From Micrasema longulum (Eukaryota; Arthropoda; Insecta; Trichoptera; Brachycentridae): a stretch of 64,000 nucleotides of DNA. Shown piece by piece: positions 12,101-27,100 of this stretch. Within the stretch, counting starts at the first letter, position 1, and every line of letters begins with the position of its first letter. The notes beneath the pieces are model-generated. The model made no database searches and was not told where the DNA came from. It was given only the letters and a program-made list of their open reading frames with translations. Position numbers and translations under genes: made by a program. Location of the stretch: NCBI GenBank assembly GCA_022494885.1, contig JAGVSM010000951.1, positions 78,901-142,900 of the forward strand, given 5' to 3'.

Positions 12101-15100
12101 AATTAAAATTTATGGCATAACAGGATGGGGAGGCACTAGCAAATCAGTACTGAAACCTCTTGAGTCCAGATGTTTTTAATTTACTATCTAAAAACGATTT
12201 TCATCTTGGTTTATCGAATTCCTGTTTCTTTGTATTACACATTTTTACTGTCAATTATTTATTTACACATATTTTTACTTAGGAGTTCACCGCACTTATG
12301 CACATACTAAAAAACAACCTTTGTTGAGAAATGCTATGCTTAAAATGTTTTCTTACCAATGCAGTTGTTCGGCTTCGTGGGGTCCACGGCGTACCCCGTG
12401 GCGCACGCACACATCCTGGTATAGGGGCCGGTGGGCAGGCAGAGTTGCTGGCATCCTCCTCGCCCGCCCCAGCACGAGTTGTTGCCCTTCTGCAGTGCGG
12501 CGTCGTATATTTTGATGGAGAGGACATTGGCTGGAAGAGCAAAAACAACTTGACTTGTCTTAATATTGAAGAGAAGATTCACTAATAATTAATTGATATT
12601 ATTAATAAATATATTTTAAAAGATATTCACAAACTCAAATATAAAATGAAAGGTTTGTAATAGTTTGTGTATATTAAAATATTTGTATTTTAATACTAGA
12701 AATTCTCTCTACAGGGTAGGTCGCCCTTTTTTACTTTTTACTGTCGTTCCTCAGTTTTGAGGGCTGTGATCGTTGGTACTCTCCCCAACCATTTAATTAA
12801 TAATGGATTTTCATCCTCCACGGCTCCGCGCCCTCTCCACAGCTCCATGCAGGGTCGCCCGCGACATTATTTTCACCTGGTCGATCCATCAAACTGCAGC
12901 TCTGCTTCTGCTTCTTCGTCCCGGCGCACTGCTCGTGATTATTATTCTCTCCAGATTTTCTGGGTCACGTCTGGCTGTGTCCGAAGTACTGCAGAATATT
13001 AAAATTTATTCAACAGAGAGGGAAAACATTTTGGAGAAGGGAAAGTGGCCACTTAAACCAGCCAGTGACAGGTCATAAGCCCTGTAAATGCCTAGACTTC
13101 CATATTCCCTTCTCAAAAATGTTTTCTCTCTCTGTTAAAATAAATTGAAATAAGAATAACCCCCTAGGGAGGAAATCCAGCCAGTCTGCAAGAATTTGGA
13201 CATACTCAAACATTGTTGAACTGCAGAATACATCGGCAGCAAACAACATCCTGACTATGTAAATAACAATGGAATTTCTCTACCCGAGGTGCCCTTGTGA
13301 AGTTTTATCTTTAATCTAAACCTATATTTGAAGATTTGGTACTGCATGTAGCATAGCCTTCGAAAGGGCATCCATTAAAAAAGTTTTTAAAAGAATTTGA
13401 ACATATTGACACGTTTAGATTTTTTTAATGCTACGCAAAGGTCATGCTTATGTTTTTTGTATACTTTTTTCGTATTTTGTTGGGCAATTTTTATTTTTAA
13501 ATGATTATCCGCACAAATTTTTTGCTCCAATACAACGGTACAATACTACTCAGGCAAACAAAATTTATTTAGATTTGATTTGATTTAGAAACCTTAGATT
13601 TTTTAATTTATTAATATTTTTACATTGTTTGTATTCTTTTTTTATACAGAATAATGTTCCCTCACTGGGGTGTCCCGTGCCGAGGGAAACATTTTACAAA
13701 ATGTGAAAAATGCCTAAGATTAGCTATTTAACAAAGTTAACATAATAATAACAATAAAAAAAACGTAATTAATCCAATAAACCTAATTATCATTAACATA
13801 ATAAACAATTAAAAACTAAAATAATCATAAAAAACATAACCAATTTATACAGACCAATAGAAAAAATTTCAAACACAGTACACACATTAATTAAAGGCAC
13901 AAGACCAAAATCTGTGAAATTGACAACAATAACCTTTTAAAAATTGTAATAATAAATTGGTGATGGGCCACCAGGGTACGTATTCTGATGGGAAGTTAAA
14001 ATTTATCTTCAATTTTATCTACAAAGTAAAATTAAGTTTTTAAACATGTTCAATTACCGGTTACCGACAAAGATACTTTGAATTTTCATACAAATATACA
14101 CACTTTTGTACATAAATATCAATATTAGTTTTTACCGTCTCAGTATGTACCGACGAAGATGGTCGTTCATAATCGCGGCCCTGGGCCCCAATTAAAATGG
14201 AAAGTCAACAGAGTTATCGTCGTCGGTCTATAAAGAAAAACCAATATTTGTGTACGAAGATGAGTATATTTGCATGAAAATTTAAAGTATCTTCGCTGGT
14301 GAACTATATTTGAAGATGTTTAGAAGAAGAAATTGTATGCATATTCTGCTTTTCATACAGAAAACTTAATTTTACTTAGTCGATAAATGTTAACTTCGCA
14401 TTATAATCGGGTCCAGAGCAAATTTGTTCTAAGTGGCCACCATTTCATAATTTTTTTTGTTCCACTCTTTACCCAACGCCCTGTATAACTTCAGAATGTA
14501 TAAAAAATGTGCAGAAATGGAAATGGCAAAAATAAGGCAGAATGGTCAATGATCAGTTAAACCAGCAGATCATAAACAGGTCATAGACAGGTCATAAACC
14601 CAATAAATGTTTAGATTTCCAAACGAATTATTTTATTTAATTGAATAATTCATGTGAATGTTCCTTTCCACATTATTCCAGATATTGGTATCTTCAGAAA
14701 GATGCGTCTTACATGTGTTGTTCCTGAGCAGTTGGTCGTCGCTACAGGACGTCTTGTCGCAGACGTGGATGGCGCTGTCGTGGCCGGACGCGTAGTACAT
14801 TTTGCCGAAGTACGGAACCACAGCCACGGGGTCACTGCCTTTGGGAATTGGAACCTGCAGATAAAAAAAGTATTAGAATAATTCAAGATGACTGGAAAGC
14901 AAGCTGCAGAATTTCTAAAGTTCTAAATGTAAAATTAAAAAAATATATATATATCAACAATATTTTGAGTTTGTCCAAATTTTTGTAGACAAGGGCTGGA
15001 TTCAACTCCCTGGGGAGCTGTTAACATTTCAGGCGTTGCCTAGTATGTTGGTGAAATAATTCAATTAGATGAATCTCACCCGCATAAATAAAGGTTTCAG

Positions 15101-18100
15101 CTCTTTAACTTCACAAACATCAACAGATGAAAGAATTGAAGTAATATAGATGTTCAAACATAGGCAAAATGGAGAATGTTACACAGTGCGTAAAGTGGCC
15201 ACTTAAACCAGCCAATGACAGGTCATAAGCCCTGTAAATGCCTTGACTTCCATATTCCCTTATTTAAGGTATTCTCCATCCCTGTTGTAATTTGTTAATC
15301 TTAATGATCCCCGAGGGGGTGAAATCCAGTCTTCTGTCTATGAACATTTGGACAAACTCAAATATTGTAACTAATATTTGGTTTTAGTTTGTAATTTTAT
15401 AGCTTGGATATGCTGAGTTGGTATGTAGAAATTTTTATTGAAATATTTTTACTATTTTTGAAGACATAGCGATTTCAAACAAATTAAAGAAATTTGCGTG
15501 GGATCTTTATTTGTTTGCCCATCGCTAGCGGTCCGCAGGCGCAATACCTTTCCCGGCCGAAGTGTGTTACGATTCAAAAAGAAATAAACAAAAAATAAAA
15601 CATATATTACCGTGAACACTTTTTTGTTAGCAAAATCATAATACTGTATGGTAGAGCTGTGTGCGTTGACCCAATACAAGCGAATCGATTCAAAATCCAT
15701 ACAGAGACCTGAAAAAATCAATACATGTTTTTAAGAATACTAGAAACATATATATGGCTATTGATGGAACAAAATAAATGGTAATATTTATTTTTCAGTG
15801 CGGCAAAAGTGTTGCCATTGCATTATGTCATCTCAAATGTCAAATGAACCGACACACACGCGGTAACTACCTCAAATGTATGTACACTAAATATGTCAAC
15901 TCTATGTAAAAGAAGAATTATAAATGACTTATTAAATTTATATAAAATAGCGAATGGCGTATTGGACGTCCCGGAATTAACTAGTGTTATCAGCTTGAAA
16001 GTACCTCTTCGAAATACTCGGCAGCTAACGTTATTTTTTGAATCTCCTGGCAGTCACAATTATTATTACAATTCACCAATACCTAGACTACACCGGCTAG
16101 GTAACGAGCACGGTGAAGTTGATATATTTTGTCTGTCTTTATATAAATATAGGTTAAGTATTCAAAAGGTTATAAATTAATTTATGTAAAATTTCTTAAT
16201 ATTTTTCTTTATTTACTATTTCTTTTTCTCATGTATCTCTTTAATAATGTATAAACTTATATGTATGTATATGTATGCGTGTATGTTTTCATATGTAAAT
16301 TTTTTAAATATTTTTCTATGTACCATATGCCTATGTTGGTACATTTCCTGATTTTTACTTATTATTGTATCTTTTAGCTTTTCTTATGTTATCTTTTATT
16401 TTTACCAAACTTACATACTTATGTTTCACTGCTGCACTTAAATGTAATTTCTAAAATATGTAAAAGCCCATTGGGCGTGTAAATCAATAAATAAATAAAT
16501 AAATAAATAAATAAATATTAAACACTAGTTGGTGCTGTCACTGCTGTCTTAACTGTCGAACTTTCTCCGTGCTCAATGTTAAATTAAAATTGATTTATAC
16601 CTCTTTTCATTTTAAATGGGCTTAAGTAATATAAAATATAAAATTGAAATAAATAAATAAATTTGTTGCAACAGAGAGGGAAAACATTTTTGAGAAGGGA
16701 ATATGGAAGTCAAGGCATTTACAGGGCTTATGACCTGTCATTGGCTGGTTTATGTGGCCACTTTACACACTGTAACATTCACCATTCTGCCCATGGAAGA
16801 GTTGAGGAACTGTGGATGTTTAAACATGGTCAGAATGGTGAATGTTACACAGTGTGTAAAGCGGCCACTTAAACCAGCCAATGACAGGTCATAAGCCCTG
16901 TAAATGCCTAGACTTCCATATTCTATTTTTCTTTTTTTTTTCCCCTCTCTGTTGCAACAAATTTAGATCGGAATAACTCCCTAGGGAGGAAATCCAGCCT
17001 GTCTGCAAACATTTAGACATACTCAAAACATCGATGATTTTTGTCACTTAAAATGCACCGTGGGGTTGCGGGTGCCCTCGGTAGTTATCGATACCTGTAC
17101 CTCAAAATTCAAATATACAGGGTTGATCCAGCTAGCTAGGAATCGCGTAGAAATAGGCAATTTCTAACTAATCGGGACCTGAACCTCAGTACATTATTAA
17201 AATAGTGGAATAAATTAAATAGTGTATCTTCGTAATCGCTCGGGAGAATTTACCTTCAGCCGACTGTCATTGTAAAGATATGGCTTACGTATCTTCCGAA
17301 TCGCATACCACCGTCATTTATATATAAAATAATAGAAAATTTAATTGATTACTTACTGGAAGGCAGAGCCAGTTCTTTGGTGGTACTCTGGGAGACTAAA
17401 ACATCTCTGTCAGAACCGTCCATGTTACTTTTCTCTATTGTGTATAGGCTGGACTTCATGTGCGCCCAGTAAAGTTTTCCTCTGGAAAGTAAAAATCACT
17501 ATTGTGTAAAAGGAAGAAAATTTTAAGCCTTTTTTTTTATTTTTTGCACCACAACAGGCCAGGAGGCCCAATTACAGTGGTGAATTACATTACAGAACAA
17601 CCAGGCTTGAGAAAAATCTCATTTTTTAATTTTTGTGTTCTCACCGGGAATCCAACCAGGAACCTTCCGTGTGTGAGTCAAGCGTCTTGACCTCACACCA
17701 CGGAAGCCGCCACTTGTTGGCGCTTGACGAATTTATCTAAAGCTAAATAGGTACGTAAGCTTTCACGGTCACTGTTATCAATACGTATCTATTTTGGGTG
17801 ATCCCGTGTACGTTTGGTGAAGCCCGCACCCTCCACTTAGGAGCGGATGTAGAAAAGAGGAAGTATAGGGTTATAGAATTTCTTGTCTTACCTCGTAGGA
17901 TCCACAGCCAGCCCCGACACCTTCTTCAGATTTTGTCCGGAGATGATGACGGCGGTGTACTCTCCCTTGAGGTTGCACACGGATATGTGGTCCTGACTGC
18001 CTGAAGAGGAGAAGAACATGAGGCCGGAGATCCAGTCCAGCGCGAAGCCTGCCGGGCTCTCTATCCCGGTGTCGATGATGCTCACGGTGGGCCCAGCTGT

Positions 18101-21100
18101 AAGCCCAGTCTTCTTTATCTCGTTTATCTGAAAACAATAGAAATGATACATGTCATATAACCTTTTCAAAAACATATCCTACCTTGTATAACCAGTATGC
18201 TTCACTGAAACAAAACAGTCTGCCACGGTAATATACAGTAAAAATTCATTTTTACATTTTTCAAGGGAGCAACAAAAAAATGTGTAAAACTAAGGAAATT
18301 AAAAATGTATGAGAATTAGATAAAAAATATAATTAATATTCTGGCTATAGGTAAATAAACTGCCAGCAAAAATGTAATTGTAAAAACAGACAGCATCAGC
18401 ATAGACTATTTTACCTCCCGGCTTCCAGAAGCAACCTGTATCTGGTCATGCCGATAGGAAGAGCAGTCAGGCAGCTGAACACGATAACTATATTTAAGAG
18501 ACAAATACTCTTGCCATCGGAGAGTTTTATACCTTCATAAAATCAGGCCGTTGTTCGAGGATTCCTGGTCTGATGTGTTGTCCCAATTGAATGCCTCAAA
18601 TATTTTGATTTATTTGTAATGTTATTTTGGGCCGATAGAATAAATTTAGATTTGAATCAGTAAGAGATTTGTTTACCTGAGTATCTGCCCAATAGATGGT
18701 GTTAGAGCTGGCCACGAAATCTATCTGTTGGGGAGTTACCACTTGGGGGAGGCTGATTGTGGGGATGGTGTGATAGTATGGAAGAGTCAAGTCCACTCCG
18801 CGCAGTTCATTGGCCCGGGATATCAGAAGCACCTTTTCGTTCACTGGAATGACAGATAATCATTTATTAACAGTCATAGGAAAGTTGGCGGATAGGAGAG
18901 GGACCGTCTGCTACGGTTTAACCTTATGCCCAAGAGTGTCATCTCGTTGCGACGTTAAAAAAGTACTCCATTGACTGCTACCATTATTGCTTAAAGACAA
19001 ATGCCTTGAAATTTTTCCACTGTTCATTTGATTTCAGACGCCCCTTCTTTATTTACATTTAAGTCAAGATTGAAATGTCACTTTCTAAATATTTAAATTG
19101 TTCTTCTTTCCTTCCCATCTCATCTCCTCTCTTCATAGTGTAGTGTTAATATTTTTATTTTAATCTTTGTTTTTAATTTTTGTATAAAATTGTAAGATTC
19201 AATATGTTCATGTATTTATCAAACAAACAAACAAACCATCACGCCGTTTCCCCGTAGGGGTAGGCAGAGAGGATAGAACGCCATATCACTCTATCTTGGC
19301 ATGTAGACCTCGCTTCCTCTATATTCATACATATTCTCATGCACGCACGCCGATTATTCCTACTTTTGACATGTCCATCTTCAAGTGTTTGATGGACTTG
19401 ATCGCGCCATGTCTTTCTCGGTCTTCCTCGTTTTCTGCATCCGTCAACATTTGCATCGTAGATCCTTTTAGCTGTTCTTTCGCTGTCCATTCGCTCTACA
19501 TGTCCAAACCAACGCAGCACCCCTTTCTTGATTCTGTCAATAATGCAAGTCTCAGCCTTACACTCTTCACGGATCTCGAAATTTGTGCACCTATCATACA
19601 TCGCAAGTATTTATAATTTTCTCAAACTGAACGGTTTGGGTAGGTGGGAAGTAATTACCTTAAGGCAGTATGCCCGCCCTTATATGTATATATATTGTAT
19701 ATGTGTATAAAGTGTCAAATGAATCAATAAAAATTTCATGGAGAATACTTGTATCAACTATCTTGCACCGCGGTGCTCACATACGTGTGTGAGTGCCTAT
19801 GAAAACATTTCTACGCATATGTGAGCACGCGGTACCCGGAATTCAAATCTCGATTTCTCGCAACCGAATATTCAAATCAAAATCATTTGTGGCTTAAAAC
19901 TTGGCTTAATCTTCATACTAGTGACATCTGTCTGTAAAATCTTGAAGGAACGTATTCCCTTTTTGGTAATTAATAATTCAATGGGACCGTGATAATTTAC
20001 GCCACAGAACGGGAGATCAGTTGATGTATATTTGTCCCTTACGCACGTCAAGCGGCGCAATCAAGTGGGTAAGAGATGCATGATTGACATGTTTATATTT
20101 TTTGTTTTGTTTATATTATTTGATATTTCATCGTTTTCTTATCTTAAGTGGGTAATTTATTATTAAAAAAGGTTCGTAGCTTAAATGTTCATCTTTTTTA
20201 GCGGTGATAAATTAATGGGAATCAACAAAATAAGAATTTCAATGAATAGATAAAATACGTCAATTTAGTGCCGCGCAGGGAAAAGGGGGGGGCGCCAAGC
20301 AATATTTTATTTATTCATTTTAAAAAATATGGTTTAAAGACAGACCAGCGAAGTTTCTAAACAAAAATCATGCATATTATTAAATTGTGTTACAACAAAA
20401 GGATGTGTGTGTATTTGTATGAGAGTAAGTGTAGATGTGTGTTTATGTGTATTAGTGTGGGAGAAAATGTTCAGATGTGTGCATCATTAAATAGTAAGTG
20501 GGATCGTATCGCAGCCAGAAATAATAAGTCTTAATTTATTTTAAAATAAATTAAGGGGCATGTAAAATATATCAATAGATGAAAAAAAAACATTGTAGTT
20601 AGAGCAAGAACGATAGAGGAAAGAGTGTTGTGCATAGTTAGTGCTACACACTGGCAGGTGGAATAAATACTTATTTCTTGTCACGCGAAAGGGGACATTA
20701 AGACTAATTTTGGAGAGTAGGTTAAAAGAGTCTACTTATTTATTAAATAATTTATGTAAATAGCATAATTCAGATACAGTGCGTCTATTTTCAAGGGTAC
20801 AAAATCCATTTTGTTTGGCAGATTGGCTGTAAGTACAAAGCGTTTTAAAGTTTTTATAATCTAGGTATTTAAAAAAAATTCGTTGAACATTTTCAATCCT
20901 TTCTATGTTTGTATGTATTGCGGGCTCCACACGACGGATGCAAACTCCAAATTACTGCGTACAAAAATGTTGTATAAAGTTTTTAATGAATTTGGTTTTT
21001 AAATTAATAGTTTGAATATTTTGAATAGCTGAGCTAGGCAACACAGACCATAGGCAACAAAGCAGCCAGTCCACAATTTTGAAAAAATTAGATATTAATG

Positions 21101-24100
21101 TTATCAGGTGCAGTAAGGTCAATTTTATGTTCTGCTAAAAACAGCCAGACCGCTTTCATACAAAAAAACTGTATTAATCACCTTCTGAAAATGGTGTCTA
21201 TTACAAAAACGACATTTTTCAATTTGCTAAAAACAGACACAGCATTAGAAAAATCTTACGGTGCTTTAAAAATCATTGAAACGGGTCAAATACATAATTA
21301 GATTCTTGTTTGTCATATAAAAAAACCAATGTTTTCATTGTTTATCATTTCTTAAAGTCAAAAACATTCCAACTGTTGTGAAGACATGATTATTCAGTCT
21401 TTTCACAAAAGCGATATTATCTCAGTTTCACTTTTCTATGGCTGGCTGCTTTCTGCATAACTATGTTCATTTGGTCTTCTAGAATGCAGGAAAAATTTAT
21501 TGATGTTGATGCCTATGGGGAGAATGATTGGTCTGTTGATCAGCCTACCCGAAAGAGGTGGATCTTTTCCATGCTAGAATTACCAGTTTTAGACTCTTCT
21601 TCTCTAACTATGTATCATAATGTGTATTAGTGACTTATTTGTCGCTGTTTACTATTGTTTTTATGGACCTTAATAATCTATTGTGTTTTTTTTATCATGT
21701 TTTTGTAGTTTTCTTTTTACAAAATTTATGTTCATTGTAATTGGCAGTAGTGCTGTATTGTACATTTAAATAAATAAATCATTATGTCATAAATTGTTGT
21801 CGCCAAAGAAAAGGTTGACATTTAGGTCAGTCAATGAAAGCTTACGGTAGGTTCACTTACCAACACAGTTCTTCATGTCGGCGGCGAGTCGCATTACGTG
21901 AGGACATGCGCACTGGTAGGACATCGGTCCGTCCAACAGGCACAGGTGAGAACAGCCGCCGTTGTTTGCTCCACCGCATGGGTTTTCTCGGTCTACAAAA
22001 CAAAATGTAATCAAACACAACAAACCGAGATGAAAATCATTTTACACGGCAAATTAACTCTTAAAAGGCTGTTCCACCAATTCCTTTTTGTTACCACAAG
22101 CAAAGGACAGGATATCCTGAAGCTCAGACATTTACAATCAAAACTCTTTATTCAACTGTTCGCCCTCTTCTAGAATATGCCTCTGTGGTCTGGTCTCCAT
22201 TCTATGTCAATCGCATAAATCACGTTAAATCAGTCCAACATCTATTGCAGAATATTTGTACTCGTCATATCTTTAATCTTCACAAATTTGACCACATAAC
22301 CGAGTATCGCACCAACTACACTGGCTCAGTATCAGGCATAGAAGAAATATTCACATTTTATCACTTCTTCACAATATTTGAAATAATCCCACTTCGCCTG
22401 TTTATCTGAGAGAGCTCATCCAACCTCTTTCACAACACGGACTATCTTTTTTTTTTTTTTTAATATATTTGGACCCCTGTATTTAGTAGCCTTACGTGTC
22501 ATGTACAAGGCTAAGGTACTCGGAAAAAAATCTTTTTTGTTTACCTTGGAAATAGGATGTTTGATCACTGATTTTGGTTTATTACCTATATGAGTCCAAT
22601 CACCATTGTTGCAAAGTCCAAGAACAATGGCGCGTGAAAACTACTTTTAACGACAGTGTGGATATCTGTTAAAGATATCCCATTTTTCCTGCATTCTGCT
22701 TCAAGATTATTTAAGATTGTTTCTTTGTTATCTGTACATGAGAGAGTATGATTACTACGCATTGCAGTACTCATCATTGCTCGTAGGTATCACAATTCGG
22801 TTATAAGCTTAGACTATACCCTGTCTGTGCGTAATTTTTGAGTGTGTAAGCACTACAATTATTAATGATATGAATCATAAACATATATATCTAATATATA
22901 TATATATATAATTGCATTCCAAGTAATCCAAAAGGCAATTTTTTTGGCCCCTTTCATTTAGAAATTCGGGAAAAAAATTATCAGCACACTTTAATGAAGG
23001 TGTTTGTCCAGTGAGGGTCGGTGTAGTCTGCAAATACCTTTGGGTTGGCGGCTAGGGTGCATGATGGTGATATCGAACGGCTGTGTGTAGGTTCTCTGCA
23101 GCACGAAGACGTCGGAGCCGTTCCACTTGTTGGCCCTGATGAGGGAATTGGAGCGCCAATCAGTCCAGTAAACGTGGTTCTCAAACAGCGCCACGGCAAA
23201 CGGGTGCGAGAGGGTTGTATGGCCGCGCAGCACTTCGTGGTAGTCTGTACCGTCGTACGTGGTTGTTTGAATGGAGTCAGATCTGAGGAAAATCATTTAA
23301 ATCACATATACCAATTATTCGATAACTTAAGGAATTAAATTATGACTGCACCGGCAATTTAATTAAGGGTCAGTTGTGCAACTCAAAATTATTCAGACAA
23401 AAATGTAGAAATTATAAACTAACCGTAACCCAAAAAAACGGTGCTTCCTCATCTGCACTGCAGAACCTACATCTAGAAGTTTAAGAAAGGTTCATTCTAG
23501 CAAGGTGTGTTTAATCTGCAGTGCCCTGTATGGGCTCTAGAGATAACCCTCACTTGATTTCGGCCCATGGAACAGTCCATAGTCACGTCCCAACGACCGT
23601 GCGAATTTATAAAGAAGGAGGAATCTTTCCTCGGAATTTTAAGGAAAGGATTATTTTTACCTGGCATCTATCCAATAAATTCGTCTGGCATTGTAATCCA
23701 AGGTGATTCCGTTGGGCCAAGCTCCCTCGGAAACGTGATCGACGCGTACTAGCACACGTCGATCGTTCCCGGCGAGCGTGCAGCGCTCGATACGCGGCGA
23801 CGACACTTCCCAGTCGGTCCAGAAAGCCAAACTGCAAGGAAACAGATCACGAAATGTATTAAATTTAAATTTGAAGCACTAGGTTTGTGGTTATTTGTTA
23901 CCGTTATACAAATAACACCAAAAACTGAAGGTGTTTCCACAACAAAGAAGCATATTAAACTGCAACAGTGTCATTACCAGTTGTAACCTTTAAGACATTT
24001 TAAAAGAACAGGAAATCTTCACTGTTTTAAATAAACTGTCAAGGCTCACAACGGAGTAGGCACACCGTTTAAAAACAACTGCGTTTCAAGGAAACCCTGT

Positions 24101-27100
24101 TTAAATATTAGTAGGGTGTTAATTTTTACGTTTTTGACAAATCCATCCAAACTCAATACATTACAATACTGGTATAATCGATGTTCCATCATTACTGGGA
24201 CAAGTAAGATTCAATATTCCGACTCGTAGATTGAGAAACAATGAAGTACTGTTCATCGATCAGCATAGAACAAACTATGGCCTAAATTCTCCAATGACCC
24301 CGCCTTTGTCGTATTGTTAACTCAAGACAGGATCTGGACTTTTTTTACATACAATAACGAGGCACTTAATCAACGCATTATTTCTCTAAAATGCCGACCC
24401 TGCCGTTTGTATAAAAGGAAAGCCAAGTTTACCAAGTGCCTTAATTTTAGTGTAAGGTCGCGTAAAGATTGTAAGTAAAGAAGCCCAGCCAATTAACATG
24501 CGCATTTTACATTGATAATTTCTTGTATCTACAATAGCATCAGGTTCTCGACGTCGGCAGTTTATGTCAGAACTTCGAGACGAGAACCTGACTTGGGAGG
24601 ACGCAAAGGAGTTGGCAGCAAATAGAGATGCATGGAGACTCTTTGTGAATACCATACGCTCTAACTAGGGAGCGGACATGGAATAATGATGATGATGTAC
24701 TATAACTGTGTAGTTATAGTGATACATAATACTGTACGAAAAGGTCTTACCCGTCTCTAGGATCCACGGCGATGGCTCTGGGGCTCTCCATGCCCCCCGC
24801 TACGAGGGTTCTCCGGAAGCTGCCGTCCAGCCTGGCCACCTCGATCTGGTCCAGATTGCTCTCCACCCAGTACAGATTCTTGGCTATCCAGTCCACGGCC
24901 AGGCCCTCGGCTGTTGTGAGACCAGTTTGCACCACGACCTCGATATTACTGAGAGCTAGAAGGGAAAATTTATCTTAGTTGACGTTTATTTCGAGTGGTT
25001 AGAAAACATTGCTTTTAGCAATAAACCCACCAAACTGTATTTATTTTGCAATATTAACTATTTCCAGCAATTTACAAATATATAATAAAATATAATACAT
25101 ATGAATAATATACCCTGGAGTTACTACAACTTAATTTGGGTCCTAAATAGTAGTAACTTTTTTTTAACCTTTCCCTTACTTTCCTAAAAACCTCCGCGAG
25201 ATTTTAAATTGTAAAAGTGTAATATTCATCGGCAATTGCTTCAATTATTTATAGTTAAAGTCAAAAGTGATGATATTTTTAATCTAATTGCTAAAAACAT
25301 TAATTCATCCTCTCAATGTGCGCAAAAGAACCGCTTCCAACAAAAGCTGGGAAGCTAATAACGCAGCTAAAGGGCGTCTGGGAGAAGTACATGAAACTTT
25401 GCTGTCCGCGCTTGTGACGCATAAAAATTGTCTCTCTCGCTCCCAAATATACCCGTATTATCGAGAGTGAGACGTAAAGAGTGTGCGAGACAATTATGCA
25501 TTAGGATTACTCTTTTACTACGAGCGCAACATGCGACACGTTGGTAAACTTTCTATTGTATCGGTGATATCTCCGATTTTTGATAAAACGCTTTTTATGT
25601 TCCCAATAAGCAATCTGTTTTTGCAAGATTTAGAGACGGTTTTGAATTACGCTATTATTTAGGTAGGTAGGTTTTTATGTATAGTTCATTTTGGCATCAA
25701 TAATTAATTATCTGTTTTTAAATCTGGAGATTTCTTAGTTTGCTTCTAATACCCCCTCGTAATATCACAACAATATATAAGCCAAAAACTTTTCTTACAT
25801 TATAAATATATAAAAACGCTTTCAAGAACGGGGGAAGTGATAAATCTAGGACTAAGGGAGATAAGGTCGTTAACATCACATGCTACACAGTCGGCAGAGC
25901 AACGTAAGCGACAAACAGTGCATTGTGAGAAGGTTTTTTTTATATTTTTATATACTGAAATGACAGCCAAATTGTTTGAATACCTTCCGCTTTGGCGGTA
26001 ACGCTGTTTTGCCTATATAACTCTGGAAGGTTTATTTTTTGGTGGCGAGCTAGCGTAACCGCCTACATTGTTGTCGGTTATGTTGTTTCGCTTAGCTAAA
26101 AAAAATGACGTCAAAAAGTTTAAACGCTAAAAGCCACATATTTTATTTTTTTACGAGTGGAATGATGCCGAGTACTATCAAGAAAACTATAATAAATTTT
26201 GTTTTTTTTGTTGTTATAATGTTGTTTTCTTTTAATAAATAAAATAAATTTAAATAAATATCCTTAAATGTGGCAGGTGAATTTTATGGAACTATGATGA
26301 TTTAACACTTGCGCAGGGGGCAATAAGGCACACTTTTCCTTTAAAAAAATGCAATTTGCCAAAAGTGTCGCTTATGTTGTTCTGCCGATATGGCTCGACA
26401 TATTTATCTCAGTAAGTAAAAATAATACTGAATTTCAATAAGGTTCATGATCCATGTTATTTTAGAAACCTAATGTTGATTGTGGATCGCAAAATAATAA
26501 TTAGTTAGCTGTTTTTGCGTCATCACAAGATAGCTCACTTTTTTAACTGTGAAACTGCCCGTTATCTATCATGGCGCCAAACACCTATGAACACGCTTAT
26601 GCGCGATTTTCAATCCTAGAAAATGCGCTGTGAAAACAGGAAATTGCACAAGATCCTGTTGTAACAGTTATTGAAATGCAAGTTTAAAGCGATAATTTAC
26701 ATGGAAACGCTATCGACAACGCTACAGCAATATCGACAAGATCAGACGTGTCTTGGTAATGTTTAAATAAAAAGATCACTTACAGCCGCCGATCATAGTT
26801 CCCCTGTAAATTTTGTCATCCAAAACATCGGTCCAGAAGATCAGATTGGCCTCGGGCCACGTAGAATGGTAGAAGTCCAGGGCTATGGTGTTCTTCAGCG
26901 AGGAGATGAGTGCCTTGGTGTTCATGCTCTGCAGGTCGATACCGCGGAGCTCGTGGCGGTTACTAAATATCACGTACGGTATCGCGCGATCTGAAAACAA
27001 TAATAATTTTATTATTTATTTGTCTTAACGTACAGTTGGGTGGGTAAGAATATTATTGAATCTAGTCAATTAATCCTGATCCTGAGGTATTAATACTTAA

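Noticed and set aside
24949..24957. Alternative acceptor for exon 27 six bases downstream
   Set aside because: The later AG leaves the wrong phase with exon 26. The earlier ctag restores the LRP1 frame.
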